Assembly (NCBI GenBank): GCA_030619925.1
Contig: JAUXAL010000009.1
Coordinates: 1-64,000 of the forward strand
DNA from: Phycisphaerae bacterium
Lineage (GTDB): Bacteria > Planctomycetota > Phycisphaerae > Sedimentisphaerales > Anaerobacaceae
Length of the DNA stretch: 64,000 bases
Reading direction: 5' to 3'
Made by a program: the position numbers and the translations under genes. Numbering within the stretch: the stretch's first letter is position 1; each line of letters opens with the position of its first letter. Under the pieces are notes generated by a model. That model was not told where the DNA came from. It was given only the letters and a program-made list of their open reading frames with translations, and did not search any database. Below are positions 1 through 7,574 of this stretch, in pieces.

Positions 1-2
1 CA

Positions 3-833
3 CTATCGCTGTGGTTCTCTGGCGATGCGAGCAATACGGCTGCGCAGATGTACGTGAAGGTCAACGGCACCAAGGTCGCGTACGATGGTAATGCCGGTAA
101 CTTGGCGCTGTCAGCGTGGCAAGTATGGAATATCGACCTTGCATCGCTTGGCGCGGGCCTGCAGAATGTCACGAAGCTGGCTATTGGGATCGACGGCAAT
201 GGTGCCAGTGGCACATTGTACGTTGACGACATTCGGCTGTATGCGTTGGCTCCTGCGCCTGTTAACGAGTGGAGGATCGCTGCCGGCAGTGATGATGCCG
301 AAGAGCACGTCTTGAATGGCAATATGGAGGGTCTGAGCAGCAGCGACCTGGAGCTGGGCTATGAAGACGATATGGCCCCCGCGGGCTTACAGACGATAGG
401 TTGCCGATGGGTGGGTGTCCCTGTTCCCAAGGGCGCGACCATCACCGAGGCGTGGGTGCAGTTTAGCGCCGATGATATAGATAATAGTCGGCATATCCCC
501 GATGTGTCTGTTATCATCGAGGGTGAACTGTCTCCCAATCCCGCTACGTTTAGTTCAACTGCAGGTGACATTAGCAGCAGGCCTACAACGACAGCGCAGG
601 TGGTGTGGGATATACCGCAGTGGATGACCGTGCATGCTAAGGGTCCCGAGGAGCGAACCCCTGACATCTCCAGTATCATTCAGGAGATAGTCAACCAGAA
701 TGGCTGGGCCGGCAACGCGATAGTGTTGATGTTAAGAGACAACCCGGCCAAACCCTCCCAGGGAACTCGAGAAGCCGAGGCTTTCGACGGGAGTGCGAGT
801 GAGGCACCGCTGCTGCATATAAGCTATCAGTAA
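3..833 (+). CDS. Secreted multidomain beta-sandwich protein, C-terminal part (5' end outside window)
   Basis: The frame is open from base 3, so only the C-terminal ~276 residues are present. The first ~80 residues are the end of a jelly-roll module closing with LYVDDIRLY; LNVTKLAIGIDG is shared with the last module of the protein at 7575-9884, so the two are paralogues. The next ~185 residues form a second beta-sandwich common in secreted marine bacterial proteins, recognisable by SSDLELGYE, VPKGATITEAWVQF, ISSRPTTTAQVVWD, SIIQEIVNQNGW and the closing APLLHISYQ. There is no dockerin-like or PEP-CTERM tail. Role is inferred as extracellular or surface carbohydrate/matrix binding; no catalytic residues are visible. 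A terminator-associated repeat follows the stop codon. Confidence 0.75.
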   Translation, partial: LSLWFSGDASNTAAQMYVKVNGTKVAYDGNAGNLALSAWQVWNIDLASLGAGLQNVTKLAIGIDGNGASGTLYVDDIRLYALAPAPVNEWRIAAGSDDAEEHVLNGNMEGLSSSDLELGYEDDMAPAGLQTIGCRWVGVPVPKGATITEAWVQFSADDIDNSRHIPDVSVIIEGELSPNPATFSSTAGDISSRPTTTAQVVWDIPQWMTVHAKGPEERTPDISSIIQEIVNQNGWAGNAIVLMLRDNPAKPSQGTREAEAFDGSASEAPLLHISYQ

Positions 834-929
834 AGTTGCGGTGCAGCCCAACCTGGCAGATGGGGCCAAAGATGTAGGTGGCCGTTCAGGTAGCCGGCAC
901 AATAGTGTTGGCTTGGTGCAGACTAAGTC

Positions 930-975
930 CGCCATAGGCCCCGTTTTGTTTTCACAAGAAAAGACAGTCAAGGGG
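930..975 (+). repeat. Terminator-tail repeat, copy 1 (partial)
   Basis: The block CCATAGGCCCCGTTTT followed by TTTTCACAAGAAAAGACAGT matches the right arm and downstream tail of two complete copies at 10015-10135 and 19666-19780. Each copy follows a gene for a related secreted protein. Here the left arm of the hairpin cannot be found, so this copy may no longer act as an intrinsic terminator. Confidence 0.7.
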
Positions 976-1027
976 GCAGGTCGCCTGTAGAGAGAGTACC
1001 CGCTTTGCTGATAAGGTGAGATTAGGG

Positions 1028-1987
1028 TTAGACGCCGTTGACCACATTCTTCGGCCTGCCGGCAAGAAAGGCCGCTACATTGTCGACAGCTACTTGAAGT
1101 AGCCTTTCTCTCGCTGCCCGGGTGGCCCAGGCAATGTGTGGAGTAACATAGCAATTTCTGGCCTTGAGCAGTGGATTCCGCTCATCCGGCGGTTCGACGG
1201 CGAGAACATCGAGGCCGGCGCCGGCTATCCTTGCGTTATTGAGTGCGTCGGCCAAGGCCTGTTCATCGACCAGCGGTCCCCGGCTCGTATTAATCAGAAA
1301 GGCTGTTGTTTTCATCAAGGCCAGCCGCTGCTCATTGACGAGATTCTCGGTTTGCGGCGTCGAGGGACAATGCAAACTGATGACATCGGCAAGGCGAAAG
1401 ACATCCTCCAACTTCACCATCTCGCACATTTGAGGCACTTGGGCCGGCACGGTTATGTCATAAGCGATAACCTTCATGCCGAATGCCAGCGCCAGCCTTG
1501 CCGTCGCCTGACCGATTCGTCCAAGCCCGATGATGCCCATCGTCAGCCCCTTTAGCTCGACCAACGGCGTATCCCAGTAGCAGAAGTCCGGGGCCGAGCA
1601 CCATCGTCCGTTACTTACAGTCTGTGCGTGGCCGGCCACATTCTGCGCCAGATTGAGCAGATGCGCGAAGACCATTTGGGCCACCGAGTCCGTTCCATAG
1701 GTCGGAACATTGGTGACGGGGATGCCTCGCTCACGCGCGGCTTCAGCATCCACTATGTTGTGACCGGTTGCCAGCACGCCGATATATTGTAGTTTGGCAA
1801 GGCGCTCAATTATATTTGAGGACAGCATTGTCTTGTTGGTCAGGACAATTTCGGCACCGTCGGCCCGCTGCACCGTATCTTCAGGGGCGGTGCGGTCGTA
1901 AATCGCACATTCACCAAGCTCCTCGAGACTCTTCCAAGAAAGATCTCCAGGATTAAGCGTGAAACTATCCAAGACAACGATTCTCAA
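1028..1987 (-). CDS. hprA: D-2-hydroxyacid dehydrogenase, probable hydroxypyruvate reductase/glycerate dehydrogenase
   Basis: NAD-dependent 2-hydroxyacid dehydrogenase of 319 residues, a normal length for the family. The nucleotide-binding motif GLGRIG is at residues 154-159. The expected catalytic residues are present: Arg236 in NTSRGPLVDE, Glu265 in VLAVEPP and His284 in TPHIAWAT. Sequence style resembles glycerate dehydrogenases that reduce hydroxypyruvate to D-glycerate. It is the last gene of a minus-strand run behind a class V aminotransferase (2089-3282); a serine:glyoxylate aminotransferase would supply hydroxypyruvate, so the two would form a serine-to-glycerate route. That pathway assignment is inference; a general 2-ketoacid reductase is the alternative. 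Confidence 0.85.
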   Translation of the reverse strand: MRIVVLDSFTLNPGDLSWKSLEELGECAIYDRTAPEDTVQRADGAEIVLTNKTMLSSNIIERLAKLQYIGVLATGHNIVDAEAARERGIPVTNVPTYGTDSVAQMVFAHLLNLAQNVAGHAQTVSNGRWCSAPDFCYWDTPLVELKGLTMGIIGLGRIGQATARLALAFGMKVIAYDITVPAQVPQMCEMVKLEDVFRLADVISLHCPSTPQTENLVNEQRLALMKTTAFLINTSRGPLVDEQALADALNNARIAGAGLDVLAVEPPDERNPLLKARNCYVTPHIAWATRAARERLLQVAVDNVAAFLAGRPKNVVNGV

Positions 1988-2088
1988 TATCCATATCTCC
2001 TGGCTGCTGTGCCGCCAAAACCCTATGGAGCAAACAAAGCCGTGTACTCACGGGAAGACCGCCTGTGCCCAATTCGAGAACATCGAGG

Positions 2089-3282
2089 CTATTTTGCACC
2101 TGCCTGCTCTATGGCGGCGGCGATGCTCGCACCTTGCTCAAATTTGACACCTTGATCTGTAAGACACTTCTCCAATGCCGAAAGAAACAGCATGACGTTA
2201 CTAAGTGTCGAGGCCGTGCCCATTAAACCGATGCGCCACGCTTTTCCCTTGAAGGCCCCCAATCCACCACCAATTTCAATATTGAACTCGTTGAGTAACT
2301 GTTTTCGTACGGTGGCATCGTCTACACCGGCAGGTATGGAAACGGCATTGAGCATGGGCAGCTCATACCCCGGCTGGGGGACATACTCAATTCCGATGGC
2401 GGACAGCCCGGCCTTGAGGATTTTGTGGTTAGTGAGGTGACGCGCCCATCTTTGTTCCAGGGTCTCCTCCTTAACCAGCTTCAGGGCCTCCAGCAGGGCA
2501 TAGTTCATGTTAATCGGTGCGGTGTGATGGTAAAGACGCTCGCTTCCCCAATACCGGCGGATCATGGACACGTCGAGATACCAGCTTTGTACTTTGACCT
2601 TGCGATTCTCAATCACGCTTAAAGCGGTGTCACTGAAGGTAACCGGCGAAAGCCCCGGCGGACAGGACAAGCACTTCTGCGTGCCGGAATAACAGGCATC
2701 AATTTGCCAGCCATCGACGTCGACGTTCATTCCGCCTAAGCTCGTCACTGCATCGACCAATAGCATGGCACCGTTGTCGTGGACGATCCTGGATATCTCT
2801 TCGAGCGGCTGACATACACCCGTTGAGGTTTCCGCATGCACGATTCCAACGACCTTTGCGGGTTTCTTTTCAAGGGCATCGGCAATCTGCTCGGGGGCAA
2901 ACGCCTTACCCCAGTCGATTTCGATTGTCGAAGTATCGGCGCCACACCTTTGTGCGACATCGGCCATGCGTTTGCCAAACACGCCGTTGATGCACACGAG
3001 CATCGAATCGCCCGGCTCGATAAGATTCACCACGCAAGTTTCCATACCGGCGCTGCCTGTGCCGGAGACGGCAAACGTTATTTCATTTTTGGTTTGAAAG
3101 GTGTACTGGAGTAACTCGCGTGTTTGGTTTAATACGTCGAGAAATGCAGGGTCAAGGTGCCCGATGGTGGGGCGTGACAGTGCCTCCAGAACTCTCGGGT
3201 CAACATCAGACGGCCCCGGCCCCATAAGGACCCGCTTCAATGTGTTCGGTGTATTCATCTGTATCGTATCGCTCCTAATCAT
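2089..3282 (-). CDS. Class V PLP aminotransferase (serine/alanine:glyoxylate aminotransferase-like)
   Basis: A 397-residue pyridoxal-phosphate enzyme. The Schiff-base lysine is Lys203 in [12 protein letters not shown], the cofactor aspartate is Asp177 in LLVDAVTS, and [11 protein letters not shown] near residue 73 is the phosphate-binding loop. The overall pattern is that of alanine-glyoxylate/serine-pyruvate aminotransferases. The start codon overlaps the cstA stop in an ATGA arrangement, which supports this start and translational coupling; an internal Met at residue 9 is possible. With the downstream hydroxyacid dehydrogenase it would convert serine plus glyoxylate to hydroxypyruvate plus glycine. 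Exact amino donor cannot be decided from sequence. Confidence 0.88.
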   Translation of the reverse strand: MIRSDTIQMNTPNTLKRVLMGPGPSDVDPRVLEALSRPTIGHLDPAFLDVLNQTRELLQYTFQTKNEITFAVSGTGSAGMETCVVNLIEPGDSMLVCINGVFGKRMADVAQRCGADTSTIEIDWGKAFAPEQIADALEKKPAKVVGIVHAETSTGVCQPLEEISRIVHDNGAMLLVDAVTSLGGMNVDVDGWQIDACYSGTQKCLSCPPGLSPVTFSDTALSVIENRKVKVQSWYLDVSMIRRYWGSERLYHHTAPINMNYALLEALKLVKEETLEQRWARHLTNHKILKAGLSAIGIEYVPQPGYELPMLNAVSIPAGVDDATVRKQLLNEFNIEIGGGLGAFKGKAWRIGLMGTASTLSNVMLFLSALEKCLTDQGVKFEQGASIAAAIEQAGAK

Positions 3283-4910
3283 GCACTCTGTGCTATTTTT
3301 CTTAAACTCTGACTGGCCTTAATCACTAATGTGACGGCAACGCCAAGAAGTACGATCGAGAGAATGACCAAGGGAATATTCCTGGCGAGAAAGTTCTTGT
3401 AGACCATGAAACACAATGCCGTTAACGTAACGCAGAACATGAAGTACATGGGGTACTTGACGAACTTGTTGTTCTTGCCCAGCTTTGCCAGCCACATCGT
3501 GATTGCCAAAAGTGTCAGCGAGGCAAGCAACTGATTAGCCGAGCCAAAGAGGGGCCACAATGCCGCCCTCGTCCCCGTGAACGTCAAGACCATGGCCAAA
3601 GCAATCGTGGCCAATGTGCCAATATACCGGTTGCCGGCCAGAAGGGTCTGTTTGCCCATGCCTTCAAAGAACTCCTGGAACATAAACCGACCCAGACGAG
3701 TGGCCGTGTCCAGGGTCGTAAGCGCAAATGCCGAAATAGCCAGTGCCGCAAAAGTCACCCCTGCCTTTTCCGAAATGCCTAAATGGGAGACAAAACTGCC
3801 GATGCCTGCTGAGAATACGGCTATGGGCCCGCCGCCCTCCGGTCCCATCAATTCGCTGTACCTGCCTTGTAGAATTGTCGTGGCTGTAATAAGGGCGATC
3901 ACAGCCAGCAGCCCCTCTATGAGCATGCTCCCATACGCGATGGGCCTGGCATTGGTCTCTTTATTGAGCTGTTTTGCGGTCGTGCCCGCGGAAACGAGGG
4001 AGTGGAATCCCGATATGGCCCCGCAGGCCACTGTCACAAACAGAATTGGGAACAGGTACCCCTTGCCCTCGACGTTGAACGCTGTAAAGGCCGGAGACTC
4101 GATTGTCGGATTGGCCGCGAAGATCCCGACAACGCCCGCTGCCAGTAATGCATACAAAAGAAACGAGCTCAGGTAGTCCCTCGGCTGCAAGAGGACCCAG
4201 ACCGGCGAGACGGCCGCAAAGAACACGTACACGAACAGGATGACCTTCCAAAGATTGTACGCACGCACCGGGTCACTCGAGAGCGTGATGGGAAATCGCA
4301 ACCCAAGTGCGATACAGCCTAATAGCAGGGCCACGCCTATGATCGACGACAGCCACAGAGGTGCCTTGAGCCGGTATACACTCATACCAAAGACAATCGC
4401 AACGATAATAAAGAGAAACGATGAGGTCGCTGTCGCCGGCTCTTTGACAAACACATTGGCGACCGCGTGCGCAAATACCGCCATCAGCAGAACAACCAAA
4501 CACCACGCAAAGGCCAAGAACAATCGCTTGCCCGCTCTTCCGACATGTTCTTCAATCACCTCGCCGATGGTCTTGCCCCCGTGGCGCACCGACGCCACCA
4601 AGGACGAGAAGTCATGGACTCCACCGAAGAACACACTGCCGACCAAAATCCACAACAGCACAGGAACCCATCCAAACACCGCTGCCACAATGGGCCCAAT
4701 AATGGGGGCGGCACCGGCGATGGAGGCAAAATGGTGCCCCATCAATATGGGTGCTTTTGTTGGGACATAATCCACTCCATCTTGTTTCGAGTTCGCCGGG
4801 GTCGTTCGATTGGGGTCCAAATCCAACTTTTTGGCTACGTACCGGCCGTAAAAAATATAGCCGATCAACAGCGAAATAAGCGCTACAATCATCAAGAATA
4901 CGGCTGACAT
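3279..4910 (-). CDS. cstA: Carbon starvation protein CstA family transporter
   Basis: A 543-residue polytopic inner-membrane protein with about 16 hydrophobic segments. CstA hallmarks include the N-terminal [41 protein letters not shown], and [22 protein letters not shown]. Family members take up peptides or pyruvate. It lies in a minus-strand cluster with an MhpD-like protein upstream and an aminotransferase and hydroxypyruvate reductase downstream, so import of an organic acid or amino-acid source feeding that pathway is plausible. It overlaps the next gene by 4 bases. Confidence 0.92.
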   Translation of the reverse strand: MSAVFLMIVALISLLIGYIFYGRYVAKKLDLDPNRTTPANSKQDGVDYVPTKAPILMGHHFASIAGAAPIIGPIVAAVFGWVPVLLWILVGSVFFGGVHDFSSLVASVRHGGKTIGEVIEEHVGRAGKRLFLAFAWCLVVLLMAVFAHAVANVFVKEPATATSSFLFIIVAIVFGMSVYRLKAPLWLSSIIGVALLLGCIALGLRFPITLSSDPVRAYNLWKVILFVYVFFAAVSPVWVLLQPRDYLSSFLLYALLAAGVVGIFAANPTIESPAFTAFNVEGKGYLFPILFVTVACGAISGFHSLVSAGTTAKQLNKETNARPIAYGSMLIEGLLAVIALITATTILQGRYSELMGPEGGGPIAVFSAGIGSFVSHLGISEKAGVTFAALAISAFALTTLDTATRLGRFMFQEFFEGMGKQTLLAGNRYIGTLATIALAMVLTFTGTRAALWPLFGSANQLLASLTLLAITMWLAKLGKNNKFVKYPMYFMFCVTLTALCFMVYKNFLARNIPLVILSIVLLGVAVTLVIKASQSLRKIAQSA

Positions 4911-4972
4911 ACTTTTGTCTCCTATACAAGTTACGACAACATTGCAATTAAAGACTGTTAAGAGTCCGGCTC

Positions 4973-5860
4973 TTAATAGATTGTCAAGGTCACCTTACCC
5001 AGGGCTCCGCAGTCTCCTTCATAATCGGCCTTTATCTCTTCTCCTTTTACTTTATATGCCCGTGCTGCTGTGCCGCTTACGACGACATCCCCCGGCTCGA
5101 GCGCACCGCCAAGCTTAACGACCTGGTTAGTCAGCCAAAGCAGTGAATTCCACGGGCTGCCCATGACATTTGTGGCGGCACTTTCTGTAATGGTCTTTCC
5201 GTTTCGTGCCAGTTTGAGTGTCAATGCATCGACATCCACCTCACTTGGGGCCACCGCCGGACCCAACACGAAGAAGTGCGCACCAACACCATTGGCTATC
5301 TGGTCCGCAGGTGTGGGATTTTCCTTGCCCGAAGCAAAGCGATGGTCGCCGATATCGAAAGCTGCGTGTACCCATTTCACGTGGCTCTTGAGCTCTTGGA
5401 CATTTTCGATAGTCCTGTCGATGCGCTTGCACATCGTAAAGGCTATTTCTGTTTCCAGGGTCATTTCAATAAAGGCACTGGCCGGCAGCTTCGAGCCGCT
5501 CGGCACGCGCTGAAGTCGAAACAAGGGAGCGCTTGCCGGCTCATCCACACCGAATTGCTCTTGTGCGGCTTTACTGGCATATGCGACCTTGTAACCGGCC
5601 ACACCGCCCAGCTTCTTGCTGAGTCCTTTTGCCAGAGCCGCTTGAACCCGGTAGGCCTGCTCGACAGAAAATGAACCGTATGTTTTCGTCAGACACTGGA
5701 TTTGTGTTTGAGCCTCCCGTGCGGCAAGCATTTCCTTGACCATCTTACCTACTTTTCCACGGCCTTTGCTGCGCGCTTGCCGGCCTGCCGCCGGCACCAA
5801 CAGACCACTCAGTGCCACTAAAGAAATAGTCAGGCAGATGAACTTTCTCGCGTGTCTCAT
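4973..5860 (-). CDS. 2-keto-4-pentenoate hydratase/FAH-fold protein with an N-terminal signal peptide
   Basis: The C-terminal ~250 residues match the MhpD-like 2-oxopent-4-enoate hydratase group of the fumarylacetoacetate hydrolase fold: VAGYKVAYASKAAQ, a LETEIAF strand, VMGSPWNSLLWL, and the closing LEPGDVVVSGT. The start is set by an excellent Shine-Dalgarno (GGAGGTGA, 5 bases before ATG); an upstream in-frame TTG at 5980 adds 40 residues with no such site. From the chosen start the protein begins MRHARKFICLTISLVALSG, a convincing Sec signal peptide, which is odd for an enzyme group that is normally cytoplasmic. It opens the cluster with cstA, the aminotransferase and hprA. Confidence 0.8.
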   Translation of the reverse strand: MRHARKFICLTISLVALSGLLVPAAGRQARSKGRGKVGKMVKEMLAAREAQTQIQCLTKTYGSFSVEQAYRVQAALAKGLSKKLGGVAGYKVAYASKAAQEQFGVDEPASAPLFRLQRVPSGSKLPASAFIEMTLETEIAFTMCKRIDRTIENVQELKSHVKWVHAAFDIGDHRFASGKENPTPADQIANGVGAHFFVLGPAVAPSEVDVDALTLKLARNGKTITESAATNVMGSPWNSLLWLTNQVVKLGGALEPGDVVVSGTAARAYKVKGEEIKADYEGDCGALGKVTLTIY

Positions 5861-6239
5861 TTTCGTCACCTCCAAATATAACGTTAGTCTTAAATCCCTT
5901 GGGTTTTTGACATGTTCAGGACCAAACCTGCACATCGCATAAACAGCTATCCCATAATCGCCTGCCAGAAGATACCGCAAGTACTATGGCCAGTCAACCA
6001 CTATCAGTAAAAAGTTAAACGGGGATGTAGAGTAAGGACCCTGGCTAAATGAAATATTTGCTGCAAAATTCAGGCAGCAGTATATAATGTTGTGGGTAAT
6101 TTGTAGGGAGTAAATATGATAGGCCGAACAATATCCTATTGACGGCGAAGTATGTTACCAAGGCAAACGCAGTGAGAAAGCTGATAGAGACTTAGTAAAA
6201 ACATGGACAGGACGCGGCTTCATACTTGTACTTAGCGGT
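5861..6239. other. Intergenic region, no gene recognised
   Basis: Lies between the divergently oriented MhpD-like gene and a LamG remnant. Around 6081 the plus strand has a TATAAT box, followed by GGGAG and a very short ATG reading frame of eight codons near 6116; I see no convincing -35 box. No tRNA, repeat or longer ORF is recognisable. Confidence 0.4.
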
Positions 6240-6839
6240 CTATTCGATCGGAAACACAATATCATCAATCCACGCAGTATCACCACCTTCGGACTCCGAA
6301 CCGTCCTTGGAATAGGTCCACTCAAAGGTCCTTCTGCCCGCTGTCACAGCGAAGGACACCTGGGCCCAATCCTCTTCGCCCGACCACCTGCCTTTTTCGG
6401 CTCCATTAATGTAAAACTTCAAGTAGTCAGACTTTGATTCACAAGAGACTTTGCGATAGAAGGTGATATCGCCCGATACGAGAGACGAGGGACGCGATGT
6501 GACGGTCCAAATATCATCTCTATCTTGTTCCGCCGTAAGGCGTCCTGCGGACCATGGGAATTTGCTGAAATCATTCGTTTCAAAGTCCTCCACGGAGCGG
6601 CCGTCCCCAGGTGCGGCCACATACACATAGGTGCTCATAAGGGCGTCCTCGAGCGTCTGACGGTCGCTGCTTGGAAGGACTGCGTTGTATAGGTAGAACT
6701 CAGCGATCCGGCCGGCAAAGTTGTCCGTGCCAGTGTTCGTGCCGTCGTGGAACTTCGTTCCCCCTTCTTTGTGTCCGAAAGCACAATCATCACTGTGATT
6801 GTATAGCTGGCCGATGCCGCGAAGACTAATGGCGTGAGC
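6240..6839 (-). pseudogene. C-terminal remnant of a LamG/concanavalin-like secreted protein
   Basis: The frame is open from just after a stop at 6840-6842 to 6240 and encodes the end of a LamG-type domain (GIGQLYNHSDDCAFGHKEG, FAGRIAEFYLYN, SSDRQTLEDAL). A planctomycete beta-sandwich tail follows (VEDFETNDFSKFPW, ITFYRKVSCES, YLKFYINGAEKG, DTAWIDDIVFP). The only ATG is at 6638, in the middle of the homologous stretch, and there is no signal peptide, so the N-terminal half is missing. Parental proteins of this design are exported. It sits beside a truncated HU gene, suggesting a decayed or rearranged segment. Confidence 0.7.
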
Positions 6840-6901
6840 CTACAACTTCATAAGCAACCCACAGAGTGTCTTAATACTACAACGCCATTTAAGGTTCGAA
6901 A

Positions 6902-7117
6902 ATGCAACAGCGTATAACAGATAAATCGATGCCCGTCTCACGCAACCGCCTTGAGTTCCGCGATTTTGGAGTTTTTGAAACTGCTATGCGGACAGCCAGG
7001 GTGGCACAGAACCCGAAAACTTTGGAACAAGTTCATGTTCCAGCCAAGCGAGTAGTGAAGTTCAAAATGGGTCGGCTGATGAAGCAAAAGCTGAATGGTC
7101 GCAAGGCAAGAGCGTAA
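6902..7117 (+). pseudogene. HU/IHF-family DNA-binding protein, C-terminal half only
   Basis: The 71-residue product matches the DNA-binding beta-arm and C-terminal end of HU/IHF proteins: LEFRDFGVFE, then ARVAQNPKT in the place of the GRNPKTGE arm tip with its proline, and a VVKFKMGRLMKQKL tail. The N-terminal helical dimerisation half (about 40 residues) is absent, and a stop at 6890-6892 closes the frame upstream. AAGG lies 7 bases before the ATG, so a short product might still be translated, but dimerisation would be impaired. I treat it as a remnant. Confidence 0.65.
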
Positions 7118-7368
7118 CGATCAGCGTTTCTTTTGGTAAGAGTCAACAATATTCGGGGATTGTGAAAAAATTGTGAAAATTATCGATAGAATCTTGATGA
7201 TATTGAGTGAACTTGAGTGAAAGTCTAAGTTTTTTGGCGAAAAGAGCTTATGGCATAAAGTCTTGAAAATAAAAGGATTAGGAGAGTGGCCACGAAGAAT
7301 CCCGCCCTCTCCGTTTTTCACGCAATCTTGCAGGATAAGTGGATGTATAATTTTGTGGAAGTTTTTTC

Positions 7369-7410
7369 TTGAAGAGAGGCCGGCTAATCTGGTATAAAGG
7401 GGGTTAGTGA
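7369..7410 (+). promoter_or_regulatory. Conserved promoter-like block upstream of secreted protein gene
   Basis: TTGAAG (7369-7374), 18 bases, then TATAAA (7393-7398). The same hexamers with the same 18-base spacing recur at 15817-15846 upstream of the paralogous gene at 16008. Twelve of the 18 spacer bases are identical, and GTTAGTGA / ATTAGTGA follows downstream. It lies 177 bases before the ATG, so a long leader is expected. Confidence 0.6.
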
Positions 7411-7476
7411 GAACTGTGGATTATGGTTTTGCAACTTGTCGAATTCTTACAGTTTTGCGGTTAAGGAGGAGTTATT

Positions 7477-7563
7477 ATGCGAGGCACAAAGCTGTACACG
7501 GACTTTGTGCTGCAGAATGAAGATTTTTACATTTCAATTAATATCCCATACTTACTTTTTTAA
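7477..7563 (+). CDS. Candidate 28-residue leader peptide
   Basis: An ATG preceded by TTAAGGAGGAG with ideal spacing opens a 28-codon frame (begins MRGTKLYTDFVLQ, ends INIPYLLF). Its TAA stop at 7561-7563 is the first part of TAAGGAGGA, the ribosome-binding site of the secreted protein gene at 7575. Such overlap is typical of translational coupling by a leader ORF. The peptide has no recognised function and no run of one amino acid that would suggest classical attenuation. The paralogue at 16008 keeps an AAGGAGG at the equivalent place but lacks a start codon. Confidence 0.45.
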   Translation: MRGTKLYTDFVLQNEDFYISINIPYLLF

Positions 7564-7574
7564 GGAGGATTGTA

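Noticed and set aside
3577..4176. 199-codon plus-strand ORF
   Set aside because: Antisense to cstA; composition follows the complementary codons of the transporter.
7121..7321. 66-codon minus-strand ORF
   Set aside because: Low-complexity Ser/Phe/Ile content from A/T-rich leader DNA, no start signal.
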